Source: Nageia nagi (Eukaryota; Pinophyta). From it: a stretch of 64,000 nucleotides of DNA. The stretch lies in contig JBITNC010000001.1 in NCBI GenBank assembly GCA_050084985.1, positions 134,850,001 through 134,914,000 on the forward strand, read 5' to 3'. Each line of letters begins with the position of its first letter. The first letter of the stretch is position 1. Both the position numbers and the translations under genes were made by a program. Of this stretch, positions 1-11,023 are shown one piece after another. Below the pieces are notes generated by a model. That model was not told where the DNA came from. It ran no database searches and saw nothing but the letters and a program-made list of their open reading frames with translations.

Positions 1-430
1 GTGTGTAGTGTCATTAGAACCCTTGGAGAGTTGACGTCAACCTTGGGAGTGTGTTTGGTGCCATAGAGGACCAACGTTAGCATTGTGGATGCATAGTTGA
101 GGGTGTTGGAACCCCTAGTTCACTGATTTTGATTGTTGTTGGTATTTGAGTTGAGGTCCGTTTTGGATCATCACAAGAAGGTAGCATCGTTATTGTACGC
201 GGGTGGTAGAGGCGGTTTCTCAGTGGAGGTGGAAGCCATATGGCAGCCATCAAACATAAAGATCATATTTGTAAATATAAATTTATTAGGGTTATTTTTG
301 TAAATATGGTATTTGTCAGGATTATTAGAGTAATTTTCTCTAAAAATAATAATAAAACAACTCATCCTATGCTTGGAGGAAAACATCCCACTTTGGGGCT
401 CAAAATGTGGGTCCAATGGACTATTATTAT
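1..430. other. No gene recognised
   Basis: Short ORFs exist on both strands but none resembles a known protein and none continues cleanly into the LINE that follows. It may be the decayed upstream part of that LINE or unrelated intron DNA. Confidence 0.5.
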
Positions 431-2060
431 TCCATCCTAAGTTACTACAAATGCAAGAATAAAATAAGACAAATTGTTTACAAAAGGGATGCCAAAGATC
501 CCAAATTTCCTCAATTTTGGTCAAAAGGGGATGTTACATATTTGGAAGGCAATAGGGATTTTATGGTTGAAGAGAATCTTGTTAGGGGATCGTCTTTCTA
601 TAATGGTCTTCAATGGGTGAGACATCTTTTGAGGAAAGGATCAAAATGGAAGATCAATAATGTAGAGAAAACTGATTTTTGGAAGGACAAATGGAGTCAT
701 TCAAAACCTTTGATTGAAGATGATGCTTAAGCACCTTTAGTTACCATGCTCTATGGCCCTCAAGTTTAAGATTTTTTACAATTGGGTCAGGGCATGTTGA
801 CTTGGAAGGATTTGAGCTTTCCAAACTTAGATGAACATTCGGCCAAGGCTTGGAAGCATTTGTGCCTAGCCATTAAGGCCACCCGTTTGGGTAGAGGGAA
901 TATGGAGGATTCAAGGATTTGGGATGGGGAAAGGCATGGAATGTTTACAATTAAATTTGCATATTCCTACCTGATCTTGGAGACTAACCATTGGCTTCCA
1001 ATTTCTCAGGTTTGGTTCAAATCTCTTATTCCTAAGATTAACTACTTTTTTCGACTGGTGGTGCAGAACAAAATTCTAACTATGGAGAACCTTCATAACA
1101 AGAATATCCCAATTCCCAACCGGTGATATCTTTGTGAGATGGATTGAGAAACTTCTACACACTTATTTTTGAGGTGTCCTTTTTCAAGAAAAGTGTTCAA
1201 GGATTTTCTTTTCTCTTTTAAGATAGCTTGGGTGCTCCCAAGACCTATTTCAAATCTTTGTCTCCAATGGATTTCACCCTTTGTTTCCAAGAGACTCAAG
1301 AAATTATGGAAGTTAAGTTTGCCCCACTTTTGTTGGCATATTTGGAAAGAGAGGAATAATAGGGCCTTCAAAAACTTGAAGAAGAATGTGGAGACTCTTT
1401 GCTCCAGGTTCAATATGGCAATCTTCGAAAACGTGGCTTCTTATCTTAAGAAAGAGGAGAAGGAACTGGAAGAGAAGGAGGAAATTGCCAATAATTTTGG
1501 CTTGATTAGGATACAAAAAAAAAGGAAGGGAAGAGGTGAACCCTAGAGCTTCTACTAAATGGATTCCTCCCACTGAGGGATGGCTTAAGCTCAACTTTGA
1601 TGGGGCCTCTAAAGGCGATCCTGGAGTCTCGAGTGCTGAAGAAGTTTTCCAAAATGAGAGGGGAGAACTTGTCTTGTCCTATGTTGAACCTCTAGGGAGA
1701 AAAACAAGTCACTTTGTTGAGACTCGAACCCTTTTTAAGGGTTTATCTTTGATGAGTTCATTGAGAGTGGATAAGCTTACAATTGAAGGTGACTCTTTTA
1801 ACATTATCAACCTCTTCTATGGAACCCAAACTCCAAGCTGGTCTATTGAAGATATGATTTTAGAATCCCTGAAATTAATTGGTGAGCTAAAAGAAGTTCA
1901 AATCCAACATATATTCAAATAAGGCAATTCCGTGGTGGACATTTTGTCAAATATGGCTACTAGTTTGGATGATGTACGGGTGTGGAAAGGCTCCTTTCCA
2001 CCTGAAGTTCAGGGGGCGGTGGTGGGTGATTTGTTTGCCAATGGAGGTCCCTAAGTCTTG
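431..2060 (+). pseudogene. LINE-A ORF2 C-terminal part (RT tail, zf-RVT, RNase H)
   Basis: ORF2 of plant LINEs makes a protein that nicks DNA and reverse-transcribes its own RNA. Only the C-terminal part is left. The RT thumb region has the pattern LLRKGSKWKIN then FWKDKW (about 630-695). A zf-RVT segment follows, with NKILTMENLHNKNI near 1070-1110 and a C...H...C spacing ending in RCPFSRKVF near 1165-1200. The RNase H domain runs from about 1557 (WLKLNFDGASKGDPG) through IEGDSFNIINLF to QHIFK at 1918. A stop interrupts it there and the frame then reads on to about 2050. Stops near 729 and 1125 and frame switches make it non-functional. Confidence 0.85.
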
Positions 2061-2066
2061 GCAATT

Positions 2067-3738
2067 GCATGGGTTGATCTTTGACCCACAAGGACGAAGA
2101 CCTTGTGATGCTAAGTTAGCTAGGAGTGAGGAGGCATCACTTGGTGATATTATGGTTTTAAGTGTTGCATGGTTTGAGTTGACAAGACACCCTGCATGGT
2201 GTTCCCTTGATTACGAGGTGCATGAGATGGTACACAAGGCCTATGAGGAGGATGAGTTGGTGGTCAATGGTGTTACTCCGAAATTGTTGATTAGACTTCT
2301 CACACCTTGGCACTGAGTTCAGCGAGTCAAGGTAGTTGTATCTTGTGTGAAGGGTGATTGTGGAGACATTGTGGAGATTTCATGGATGATTCTGGAGATG
2401 GTTTTATGGAGGCTATTTATGACTATTGTGATACTCTAATTTGTCATGCAAATCATCTGTACTCCTTGAGAACAAGAGTTATGGCGTATGTTTCATATTG
2501 TTTGGAGCCGAATGCTTTAAAAGTTGATGAAGGGACGAGGTTGTTGCTAGAGAAGGTTGGGTGGTTACCATTTTTGGATATGTTTCAACAACCTGATGAG
2601 GCTTTGGCATTGGCATTGCCAAAGTCCTAGGATGAAGGTGTCATTGAGGCAGAAGGTATATGTTTCACCATCAATGTTGAGTTGATTGTCAAGTTCATGG
2701 GCGTTCCTCTGGAAGATGAGAAGTTGTTGTGTGAGAAGCACTCACTGGCTATTGAATTGCAGTTGTTTAAAGGCAAAAGCGACAACCTCCAATGGATGCA
2801 AGGAGGTATTAATAGGGAGTAGATCCCACTAAAGTGGAAAGTAGTAACAACAGTGATAATGCAATAGCTTACGTTGGACAATTATCCATCCATTCTCTGC
2901 AATTTCCACTTTGCCTTTGGCAATGTATTTAGGTGTAATAAGCAAGTGAACATTCCCCTATATCTGTTTTGCTCCTTGCAAAGATCCATTGCTGAATGAA
3001 AGAGGGGAAACTGGCAGGCCCTAAGCACCAAGGTCTTTTGTGTGCTTTATTCAATCAGGTGTCTATGGAACGCCCAAGAATGGTGAGGTGGCCCAAGCAT
3101 CAAATTAACTATGAGGATACGAATGGCAGCAAACCAAAAGAAGTAGAGGAGGACGATTCGGATTAGGTGAGTGATGAGGACTTTCTTCCGGCTAAGGAGG
3201 AGCCAACACATGCTCAAGATAACATGTCAGTGGTGCAAAGTGCTTTTGCAAGGTGTAGCAGCATAGCCTCTAAGGTGACCCGTAAGGTGACTGACGAGTT
3301 AGGAATCAAGGAAATCCCAAAGGTGGAGGAGGTCATGGAGGAGGACCTTCCCCCATGAGCAAAACAGAAGAAGAGCTTCACGATTGGAGATCCCTCAAGT
3401 GTGAAGTTGATGTGGGTGACAAGCTCCTCCCCCTAAAGAGGCTCCTAAGGACACAAAGAATTACAAGGAATTGTTATGCACCTAGATCAAGACTACTAGG
3501 GTTGCGCTCTTCTACGCTGAACAGGCACGCAATGAATGGATGGAGGATCACCAGGGGCCTCAAGTGATGGAGATTCTCATGACTCCAAGTAGTGGAAAAG
3601 GAAAGGCAAAGGTCTCAAAGCACTTATCCAAGGGTGGTGCGAAGGGTAAGGGAAGTGAATTCCCTAGTTTCTCTTCGAGATTGCATCCTATTTTGTGTTT
3701 TTGTGTCTTGCACAAGTTGTTGAATATCGTTTCTTGTT
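2067..3738 (+). pseudogene. Extra ORF downstream of RNase H in LINE-A (plant transposon-protein-like)
   Basis: One frame stays coding-like from 2358 to about 3045, broken by stops at 2628, about 2818, 2863 and 2997. It contains DEGVIEAEGICFTINVELI, then PLEDEKLLCEKHSLAIELQ, then WKVVTTVI and LTLDN. The later part (3167-3738) is in other frames, with an acidic stretch followed by a Lys/Gly-rich basic stretch (GKGKAKVSKHL). The minus-strand segment at 47.75-48.56 kb encodes a clear homologue in the same place relative to RNase H. The pattern recalls the 'putative plant transposon protein' family (Pfam PF20167) by eye; that match is unverified and the function unknown. Confidence 0.6.
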
Positions 3739-3900
3739 TTGCAAGCTAATGTAGCTCGAAGTTTCTTGGAAATGCCCAATGGATCCTTTTGTTGTTTGTG
3801 GACTAATCCGAACTATTTTGGCAGAACAGTATTGAAATTTTCTAAGTTGTAAAGGTATGGAGTCCTTCTAAAACCCCTATTTTGATTATTAATATATATC

Positions 3901-4599
3901 CAAAAAAGCAAAATTTGAGAAATAAATATAGTTTCTACATTCATATTATCAATTCAATGAATTTATTCATGAAATGAAATGTCAAATATAGAATTGAGGA
4001 TGCTGAAACTTGAAATTTGAAAGTGAAACAAAGATAATAAAATTTAAATATGAATGAGCATAATCAATGAGCCATAATCATATAATATCATTAAGTTGAA
4101 TTAAGGACATAATCAATGATTCAATGATCATAATATCATATGTGAAGTCAAAATGAAAAGTAAAACTATGGCTCTAAGTATAATGGCTCTCAGTCCAATG
4201 GCTCATCCTCTGTTGAGCTATCTAAGAAGTTGTCCTCTTCGACACATACCACTTTGGGTTCACAGCATATGCTACCATATGTAGAGGGGTATTCATCTTG
4301 TCCCATCTCCTATATAATTGGTTTGATGTGGGTCTCATAAAAACCAAGATCCCTACCAAAAATAATCTTCTTCATTTCCTTCAACATGTTATCAAAAGTG
4401 TCATAGATCTCTCCTAAATTAGGAGCATTTGTAAAAAATGTAATTTTGTTTATGGGACAGTTGAATTGCTCTAATTTGCACACTAGGGTTTTGGCTGCGA
4501 CTTGAGCATTAGGGTTTCGGTTATAACTTGGCCAACTTGCATAGTAGGTCTTCACCCCCAGTCCAACATTTAGGATGTAGTCAAACAATCAAAGAAACA
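3901..4599. other. AT-rich spacer, no gene seen
   Basis: It contains short runs built on AATCAATGA / ATAATATCAT-type repeats (about 4060-4140). A 92-codon minus-strand ORF (4310-4588) shows no recognisable domain. Confidence 0.5.
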
Positions 4600-5312
4600 C
4601 GATGAACAAAGCCCGCTGAAGACCAACACCCAAACCCTTGAAAACTTGGGCCAATGTGGTCACTAGGGATAAGATAGAAGAGATCATTGATGTTAAGCTA
4701 GAATCAGAAATTGTTGATAATGTGGAAAGGATTAGAATCCCAAAAGAAATTCTTGATTTAGAAATAGATAGAAGGAAGAACACGCAAATTGGACGATTTG
4801 TAGGATTTAAACATTTGGATCACATTTGAAGGTGGGTTATAGAACATTAGAAATTGGCAAGACTGGTTGATTTAGTTGCACTCCCTCACGAATTTATGTT
4901 ATTCAAATTTACCAATGAAAGTGATTTGAATAAAGTTCTCGAGCTAGGCCAATGGTTCCTAGGGAGAAAAGGTCTTATCCTGAAGCGTTGGCATTGTGGA
5001 TTTTGTCCTGAAAAAGAAAACATCGACTTGGTTCCAGTTTTGGTGAGCCTCTCGGATTTCTCTTCAGAATATTGGAACAAGAATATCATTGGAGGCATTG
5101 CAAATTCAATTAATTCACTTGTCTCAATCGATAAAATCTTCGAATTGAAAGCAGAATGACAAATGCACGGTTTTGTGTTAATTGATATTTCCAAGGAACT
5201 TCGAACTAAAATCTTCTTGGATGAAGAAGATATTGTTTGCAAAAACCTTCCTCTGCAATGCACTATGTGCAAAAAGTTTGACAACTACACCCAAGAATGC
5301 CCAAAAGAATGA
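4600..5312 (+). pseudogene. LINE ORF1 relic (DUF4283-like domain plus CCHC knuckle)
   Basis: ORF1 of plant LINEs encodes a nucleic-acid chaperone with a DUF4283 domain and a zinc knuckle. One frame runs from about 4638 (MKTWANVVTRDK) to the stop at 5310, with internal stops near 4827, 4845 and 5157. DUF4283 features are FTNESDLNKVLELGQWFLG (about 4910-4965) and a PVLVSLSDFSSEYWNKNII block (about 5035-5090). The knuckle CTMCKKFDNYTQEC has Asn where the zinc-binding His should be. It lies 3' of LINE-A's tail, so it belongs to a different element. An LTR begins 98 bp after it. Confidence 0.75.
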
Positions 5313-5409
5313 ACAGATTCAAGGAGAGGTCAAAAACTTATTCACAAACAAACTATTGAAGCCCGACTAGAGCCAAACTGCTCTCAACAAAAAGAACAAG
5401 CTCAAAGAC

Positions 5410-6497
5410 TGTAAGAAACCTAGCTAAACATACCCAGAAATTTACTAATAAAAATTCAGATTTGAACAAACTAAATCCTAGATTTCAAATCTGAAATTAT
5501 CACAGAGAACAAGTGCAGATCTACACACAAAATTTCAGATTTAGTGCACAACTATTTTATTAGTCACCAAGAAACCAAATCAAGTCCAGAAATTACACAA
5601 AAAAGCCCTTGGATAGGGCGTTCCACTTTGGATGGCAGATATAGCTAAGCAAGGACTCCAGAAATTCCTCTTGATGTCTCTATGGCTAGGAATCACAATT
5701 AGAAGCTCAGATTTGACTGTTGAAAGTTCCAAACAGGCTCCCAAGGTTTGGGCGCTCCACTTGGGTGACTAGATCTGGATATCAACTGCTTACAAATGTC
5801 TTCAACTTCCTCCAAACTGCTAGATCTCACTTTCAACTGTTGAATCTCACACTAATAACACTAGAGGTTGGCCTTCCTCTAGGGTTCCCACTCCTATAGA
5901 TGGTCTTCTAGAAGAGGAATAGAAGATTGTTACTCTAGCAACATTCTCCACAAGAAGTCAAGTAGAATAATCATAAGCTCCCCCACATGAAATGTGTCAC
6001 ATCTATATAGGTGAGTGCTTCATTTAGGGTTGCATAACCCCTTAGAAATCCAATGCTCCATATTGGGTGACAAATCTCCACCCTTGGACACCAAAGTCCC
6101 ACTTGTGGAGGTTTATTTGACTTTGACCCACAAAGACTGCCAAAGGCAGTTACATAAGCCAAAAACATTAAATGGGCAGTTACATATGCTTAAGAAATGA
6201 TGACTCACACCTAACACACCTTTTACAACAAACACCAATAATTAAATAAGACATACTTAACTATACTTAGAACATCGCTAAGTATCCTAGCTAATAAACA
6301 TTTACAACTGTTGTAGCCATTTAATAATGCCTCATTATTGGTTTACAACATCAAAAATTCATATAACTTTACTAAAACACACTTATCTATGCTAAAAACA
6401 ACACTATCCCTTCCTAGAAGAGGGACATCTCACTCTAAGTAAAAATAGGAATATTACAATGCGAAAATAAGTGAAACTCAAAATTGGGGACATTACA
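5410..6497 (-). repeat. Ty3/gypsy (chromovirus-type) LTR, probably a 3' LTR
   Basis: On the minus strand the repeat begins TGTAATGTCCCC at 6497 and ends CTTACA at 5410. The bases just before its start (about 6498-6510, minus) form a purine-rich AAGGGCGGACT tract in the polypurine position. This makes it a 3' LTR whose internal side faces higher coordinates. The outer flank at 5405-5409 is LINE ORF1-derived (AAGAC on plus). No second copy of this LTR was seen in the window, so the matching 5' LTR is lost or outside. Confidence 0.7.
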
Positions 6498-6625
6498 AGT
6501 CCGCCCTTCCCAAATTGCTTGCCCTCAAGCAATTCGAAGCAAGTTGGCCAAGGATTTTTTGATTCCTCACAAGTGAAATTCTACGGTTGGCCAATCTTAC
6601 CATCTCACCAAGTATTTATTGATAA
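6498..6625 (-). mobile_element. Chromovirus pol 3' end and polypurine tract
   Basis: The minus-strand reading gives LEGKQFGKGG directly before the LTR, like the last residues of the integrase/chromodomain polyprotein in plant chromoviruses. Only about 130 bp can be assigned before the host-like sequence begins. The domain itself is not recognisable, so this rests on position and a short motif. Confidence 0.5.
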
Positions 6626-6629
6626 CCTC

Positions 6630-6890
6630 TTATTGATTAGCTGAAGTTGACAAATTGGGCACAAAAAATGCAGAGGTCTGTTGTTCATCCCCTACACACT
6701 TGTGCCATTCTTCTTGTAAAATTGTTTTCCATAACACAGAAACAACATCCTTTCGGAATCTCACTGCTGTCTTCAAATCAGTTGTTGCATTCCCCTTGTA
6801 AAACCTTCGTTTCTTCTGCCATAGTCCTTTTAGATCCTGATAATCATCTGAAAATATTCCTATGGACAGATCCGGTATTGCAAAGATAGT
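6630..6890 (-). pseudogene. Unrecognised coding-like segment fused after ECA3-like fragment
   Basis: It forms the C-terminal 85 or so residues of an open frame running from 7310 to 6630. The N-terminal part of that frame resembles a calcium ATPase; this part does not. It includes GLWQKKRRFYKGNATTDLK and LQEEWHKCVGDEQQ. No domain was recognised. It may come from another host transcript or from retroelement sequence. Confidence 0.4.
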
Positions 6891-7310
6891 GGCCAATATA
6901 GATACTACTTCTTCAATGTTTGAAGAAATCATATAACAGGTGAATTGTTTAGTATTATTGTATATGGCTTTCTCTTCTACAACTGTAGCAACAATGGATG
7001 CAAAATTATCATCAGTTAACATTCTATTAAATGTTCCCTTAGCAACAGTAGTACCTGATCCCATTGCAACTCCAATATCTGTGTTTTTAAGAGCAGGCTC
7101 AACCTTTGAGTATAGTAAAAAGCGTTGAAGAGCTGTTGTTCTTTGTATTGACTGTAACTCCTCAAATTCTGATGCAGTATATAATTGCCCAGATAAGTTA
7201 TCCAATTGAACAAGTGGTCCCATTGGTTGACGAAGAGATTCTACTGTTGACTTGTTGTCATCTGTACCAACAATAACACAAATTCCAATTTGAACAACCA
7301 CATTGCACAC
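6890..7310 (-). pseudogene. Intronless ECA3-type P-type Ca2+-ATPase fragment
   Basis: Endomembrane type IIA Ca2+/Mn2+ pumps of the ECA3 class are proteins of about 1000 residues. This fragment covers part of the P domain and the start of the membrane region: DDNKSTVESL (family TGDNKSTAESL), YTASEFEEL, SKVEP, TDIGVAMGSGT, TDDNFASIVA, AIYNNTKQF and YMISSNIEEVV. About 30 residues between SKVEP and ALKNTDIG are missing, including the TGDGVND hinge, at about position 7088. Plant ECA3 genes are split by many introns, and none is present here, which suggests retro-processing. It cannot make a working pump. Confidence 0.8.
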
Positions 7311-7336
7311 ATTAATAACATGACCAAAATCAGATA

Positions 7337-7949
7337 TTACACTATTTGCTGGTCTTCTATTTTCTGTTGTACTTTCCTTTCTTGTCTTTTAACAACGTGC
7401 TGCAAAACAGTATCATCCTTAATACTACTTGAGTATTTCTTTACTAATCTCAGGACATCCTTATTTTTCTGGATGAGGTTTTTAATATCATTGGGATCAT
7501 GAGGCTTCAAGACAAACAAATGATATATTGTTGTATCTATTTGGAAAGAGTTAGCCATAGATTGTAAGCGCTCTGTTAGAGGCACTCCTTGAGTGTGGTA
7601 ATCATGCTTTATACAAACTATCAATTTTGCAAACAGCAAGCAAACATCCTCCATTTTGAAGAACATTTAGAAGAGCATACTCACATATGTCTATAATCTT
7701 TCTTTCAAATCCCATAGACGATAATTCTCCCAACCAATGTACAACATTGAAATCAAAATAGAAATTCATATTCTCAAAACCAATTAAAGCATTTGACTTA
7801 CCTCCAATGTGCAGTTTTCCCTCTACTTTCTTGTTACATACTCCACATTTAAAACATTTATCAACGTCACCTTTCTGAAGGAAATTTTTAGTATCAGAGT
7901 GAAAACTGCCAATTCGATGAGCATCCCTTATGTACAAGATTGTTGGCAA
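7337..7949 (-). pseudogene. Unrecognised host-like gene fragment with one frameshift
   Basis: Two overlapping minus-strand frames (7602-7949 and 7337-7666) join into one product if a frameshift near 7620-7640 is allowed. The first contains CFKCGVCNKKVEGK, a Cys cluster of C-x2-C-x2-C type, and YALLNVLQNGG. The second contains HLFVLKPHDPNDIKNLI and VLRLVKKYSSSIKDD. The composition is that of an ordinary cellular protein, not of retroelement pol, but I cannot name the family. It lies just upstream of, and on the same strand as, the ECA3-like fragment. Confidence 0.45.
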
Positions 7950-8324
7950 TTCCTCATATTTATTCTGTATTTTCTAAAACACTATCTTTGCATTTTCATG
8001 TGTGACAACAACCATAATTCCACTGACCTAACCTTCACAAGCAACAAACTCTGATGTGAACAACTTTGTTGTGCTTGCACAACATGCCCCAAATTTTGCA
8101 ATTTTGGGGACCCAATTTTGATCAAGACAGTGAGGAGAATTATCCTGGGCAATAGAAAAGTTGATTTTGAGTGGTCTAAAGAGATGATATGATGTATAGA
8201 AATTACCCACAGGAGGTCCTGAGGTGATTCAGAGTACTCAGTCACTTGTTTTGGAGCTATAAGGAGCCAAAATTTGAGCAAAACAATTAAAGTACACGTT
8301 TCTATGTCCTGGAAATTCCCATGC
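7950..8324. other. No gene recognised
   Basis: Minus-strand open frames here (for example 7982-8374) have a composition more like translated AT-rich DNA than a protein. A CCCCAAATTTTG / CAATTTTGGGG inverted motif sits near 8089-8110. Confidence 0.4.
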
Positions 8325-8700
8325 AAGAATGAAAATTTTGACAAGACAAGCTTGTGGAGGAACAAAAGGCACATGCTTTTAAACTTGGCAGTTTCGAAAA
8401 ATACTCAAAAATGCACCTCCTAGACATAGTGCACTTTTTGAGGCTTTGGACTCATCACTGGAGAAAAAGTGTGCCTACTTGAAAGTGAGATTATTTGGAC
8501 CCTAGGCAAATGTGAAATTTGAAAATTTTGAAAGAGCAATGTTGTCAAGGAGGGTAATTGTGTACACTTTTAAACTTGGAAATTTTTGAGAATGACCAAA
8601 ATCGCTCCTTTTGCATAAGGGTGCAGTTTTTGAGGGTTTGTTGGCATCAAAGGCCAAAAAAGTGCGCCTGGTTAAAAAGTGTTCTTTAAATTTTGAAAAA
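8325..8700. repeat. Diverged direct repeat of about 190 bp, two copies
   Basis: The string TGAAAATTTTGA...CTTTTAAACTTGG...TTTTTGAGG recurs at about 8328-8450 and 8518-8640, with moderate identity. Both copies contain GTGCA-TTTTTGAGG followed by a short GC-richer block. No coding function was seen. Confidence 0.45.
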
Positions 8701-8849
8701 TGCAGACAGTACCCTTACCTAGCATTGTGCTCTTCAATGGCCCTGTCAATAAGCCTTAGCGGAGATAGAAGGGTTGCTACTCCCACGTATCTATATTTCT
8801 ATACAATTTCCACATTCAAATTGACAGACTTCCTCCTTATTTCCTTCGA

Positions 8850-9630
8850 GTTCCTCGACTCTTATCCCAAAATAAGATGACAAAGATACTTCATGAAATT
8901 TGGAAAGATATCACTATCTAATATACCCATTGCAATTGGATCTCTCTTGTTAGCCCTCTCTCCCCCAAACTAGACTTTTATCATGAGCACTTTCTCCAAA
9001 TCCGAGATGTTTAAATAGTTCCTCCTCGGTACCTTCAGAAACCTATGATGCATCACATACATGTCTCCATTGGTTAGCTTCAAGTGTGTTTCCACTAGCT
9101 CCGAGTTGAGTCTGATGGCCATGTACAAAGAGAGGAGTGGATATGTCTATTCTACTCCCTCGAGGACGTAGAAACCTTGCATAACTTTAATTTTTGTTGC
9201 CTGAAGGCAGATTCCACAACCTCTTCAAGAGTGATCCGTGCTCTCTATCCACATTCTTCAATTATGAGAATCAATGTTGCCCTGAACTTTACATTAGGGA
9301 AGCAAACCAGTTTCTCCATCAAAGGAGCTTTCATCTAGACACCTCTCACCCTCCATAGTCTTGACTTATCACAACCTACTTCATCAACTCTGATAGACCG
9401 AGGGGAGATATTGTTATTGGTAAGAAATGATAGGCACCAGCACTTCTGGACATCAACAATGTCACTAAAAACTGCACCCACAAATCTTTGGAATTCCAAA
9501 TCAATGATAGGCAAAGACAAATCATCGACTTCTTCAACAGTGATCCCCCGGCCTTCAATGTCAGAAGAGACTAATATATGAGATTGAGGGCCAACTGAAC
9601 GCCTCATCTTGGTGGAGCATGTTTTCACTC
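8850..9630 (-). pseudogene. Degenerate ORF region, possibly retroelement gag-type
   Basis: Minus-strand frames stay open in pieces. One piece (about 9628-9335) includes VEEVDDLSLPIIDLEFQRF. Another (about 9123-8975) contains LVETHLKLTNGDMYVMHHR and LNISDLEKVL. Stops and frame changes separate them. No family was recognised; because a Copia gag-like relic lies next to it on the same strand, a retroelement origin is the likeliest reading. Confidence 0.3.
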
Positions 9631-9689
9631 CTTGTATTTATTTTGTTTTCTTTTTGTTAGGCACCTTTGGTCCCTCACTTGTTATTTTT

Positions 9690-10110
9690 AACATACTCTC
9701 TTCACAGTCCCTTGGGTCATTATTGGCTCATCGTGAACATTAATATCATTTCATTCATAGGCAAGCATACTCCTCAAGTTATTCACAAAGTTAATATATT
9801 CATAAGGTAGAATGTTCAACAATAAGCCAACCATTTGAGAATCAAAAATTATATCATTAAAACCAGTATTGGCAAACCGAAGCTAATCAATCTGATCTAA
9901 AGTGCTCTTAAGCATGTTGCATTAACTTGGCTTTGAGGTTGATCGTTGCTAGATTAGTGAAGTTACTTTAGCCATATTTACTTTTATCAAAGATGCATCC
10001 AATTAATCCAGTGCTTCTTTCTTTGTTACCTTGTCTTGACATGGAACATTAGTTTCGTAAAACCGATGTGGTAAAAAGCCCTGATGCAATAATTTTTTCT
10101 TCTCATGTCT
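9690..10110 (-). pseudogene. Copia-type gag (UBN2-like) remnant
   Basis: Copia gag proteins contain a UBN2 domain ending in a Leu-rich LLxSLPxxYxxFVxxL block. The minus strand here reads NMLKSTLDQID, then NTGFNDIIFDSQMVGLLL, then NILPYEYINFVNNL, a good match to that block. Stops interrupt the frame at several places, including one where Gln is expected after LDQID. No pol sequence from the same element was found next to it. Confidence 0.5.
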
Positions 10111-11023
10111 GTCTTTTGGACTTTCTACGTGCTTCTTGGGAATGCTGCCTATAGGCCATGTCTTTGAAGCAGGTTCATCATGTCCAATTTTAAATCATGG
10201 AAATTTGCCAGTTAACTTTATCTACAAGCCCTAGAACTCCTGTAAAACTCCAAAAAACAGAGACAACTCCTACACCAATGCAAGGAACTCAAAAAAAATG
10301 TCATGTAAGAAAACAAGGGCCTCAAATAAATTGAAACTCCACCTAGTTTGTTGAATCTTTTATTGCAAGTTGGAGGGGCAAAATGAAACAAATTCAAATC
10401 TCTAAAACAAGACACTCCTCCCTTAAATTTTCAGATACAATCCAAATCCAAAACCAATTCATAAGAGGACACAGCACACACAGACACCTACTTCCAATAT
10501 ATTGGTGAAATGGCTTGAAACAAGACAGAAAACTTGAAAAGGAATGAACTAATCTTTCCAAGATTCACTTTGCCAGGAAAGGATTGTGGAATAAAACAAA
10601 AAACAATTCTGACCGTAAACAACAAAGTCTGTAATGTTTATAAATGATACTCAAGTGTTCAACAAAAATGAAGAATTTTGAAGCCAAAAATAACAAATAA
10701 CATAATATGAGCTAGACACTGTGAGAAAGACTTAGTGAGCACAGGAAATAATTATATGCCTTCTTACACCATAGCACTTCCAACCTTAAAGCGGCAAAAT
10801 CCTGATTGCTAGATGACCTGTATTCTGATTAGCTTTCCTTGAAACTTAAATGATAAATTTAATATTAAAAGGCCCATCAACTGCACTATTTCCTTTTGTA
10901 AACTTACAGAATGATGCTCAGACATTTCCTATTAGCAGACACCTGCCATAATGTACACAAAAGCTTTAACACAAGACATTTTTTCTTGTTTCAAATTATA
11001 TACAATTCAAAAAACAAACTCAC
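10111..11023. other. No gene seen; downstream of SCPL exon 7
   Basis: This stretch follows exon 7 on the minus strand. I looked for the next expected SCPL exon (an LNYS-like start, the SGDQD motif) and did not find it. It is probably the beginning of intron 7. Confidence 0.5.

Larger units (their letters stand above)
431..3900 (+). mobile_element. LINE-A: 5'-truncated plant LINE (L1-like) with extra 3' ORF
   Basis: The order on the plus strand is the tail of reverse transcriptase, a zf-RVT cysteine/histidine segment, an RNase H domain, about 1.7 kb of further coding-like DNA, and an AT-rich end near 3850-3900 that resembles a plant LINE 3' tail. The endonuclease and catalytic RT core are missing, as expected for 5' truncation. 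Several stops and frame changes show it is dead. The extra coding segment after RNase H is unusual and recurs in LINE-B (about 47.5-58.9 kb). The exact 5' end and target duplications were not found. Confidence 0.8.

Noticed and set aside
4886-5284. 132-codon minus-strand ORF
   Set aside because: It overlaps the plus-strand LINE ORF1 relic, whose DUF4283 and knuckle motifs are clear, so it is a shadow.
5405-6502. Target-site duplication for the chromovirus LTR
   Set aside because: AAGAC on the left and AGTCC on the right do not match; the right side is the element's interior, so none is expected here.
7982-8374. 130-codon minus-strand ORF as a gene
   Set aside because: Composition is Leu/Ile/Ser-heavy without domain pattern, and it overlaps a repeat region.
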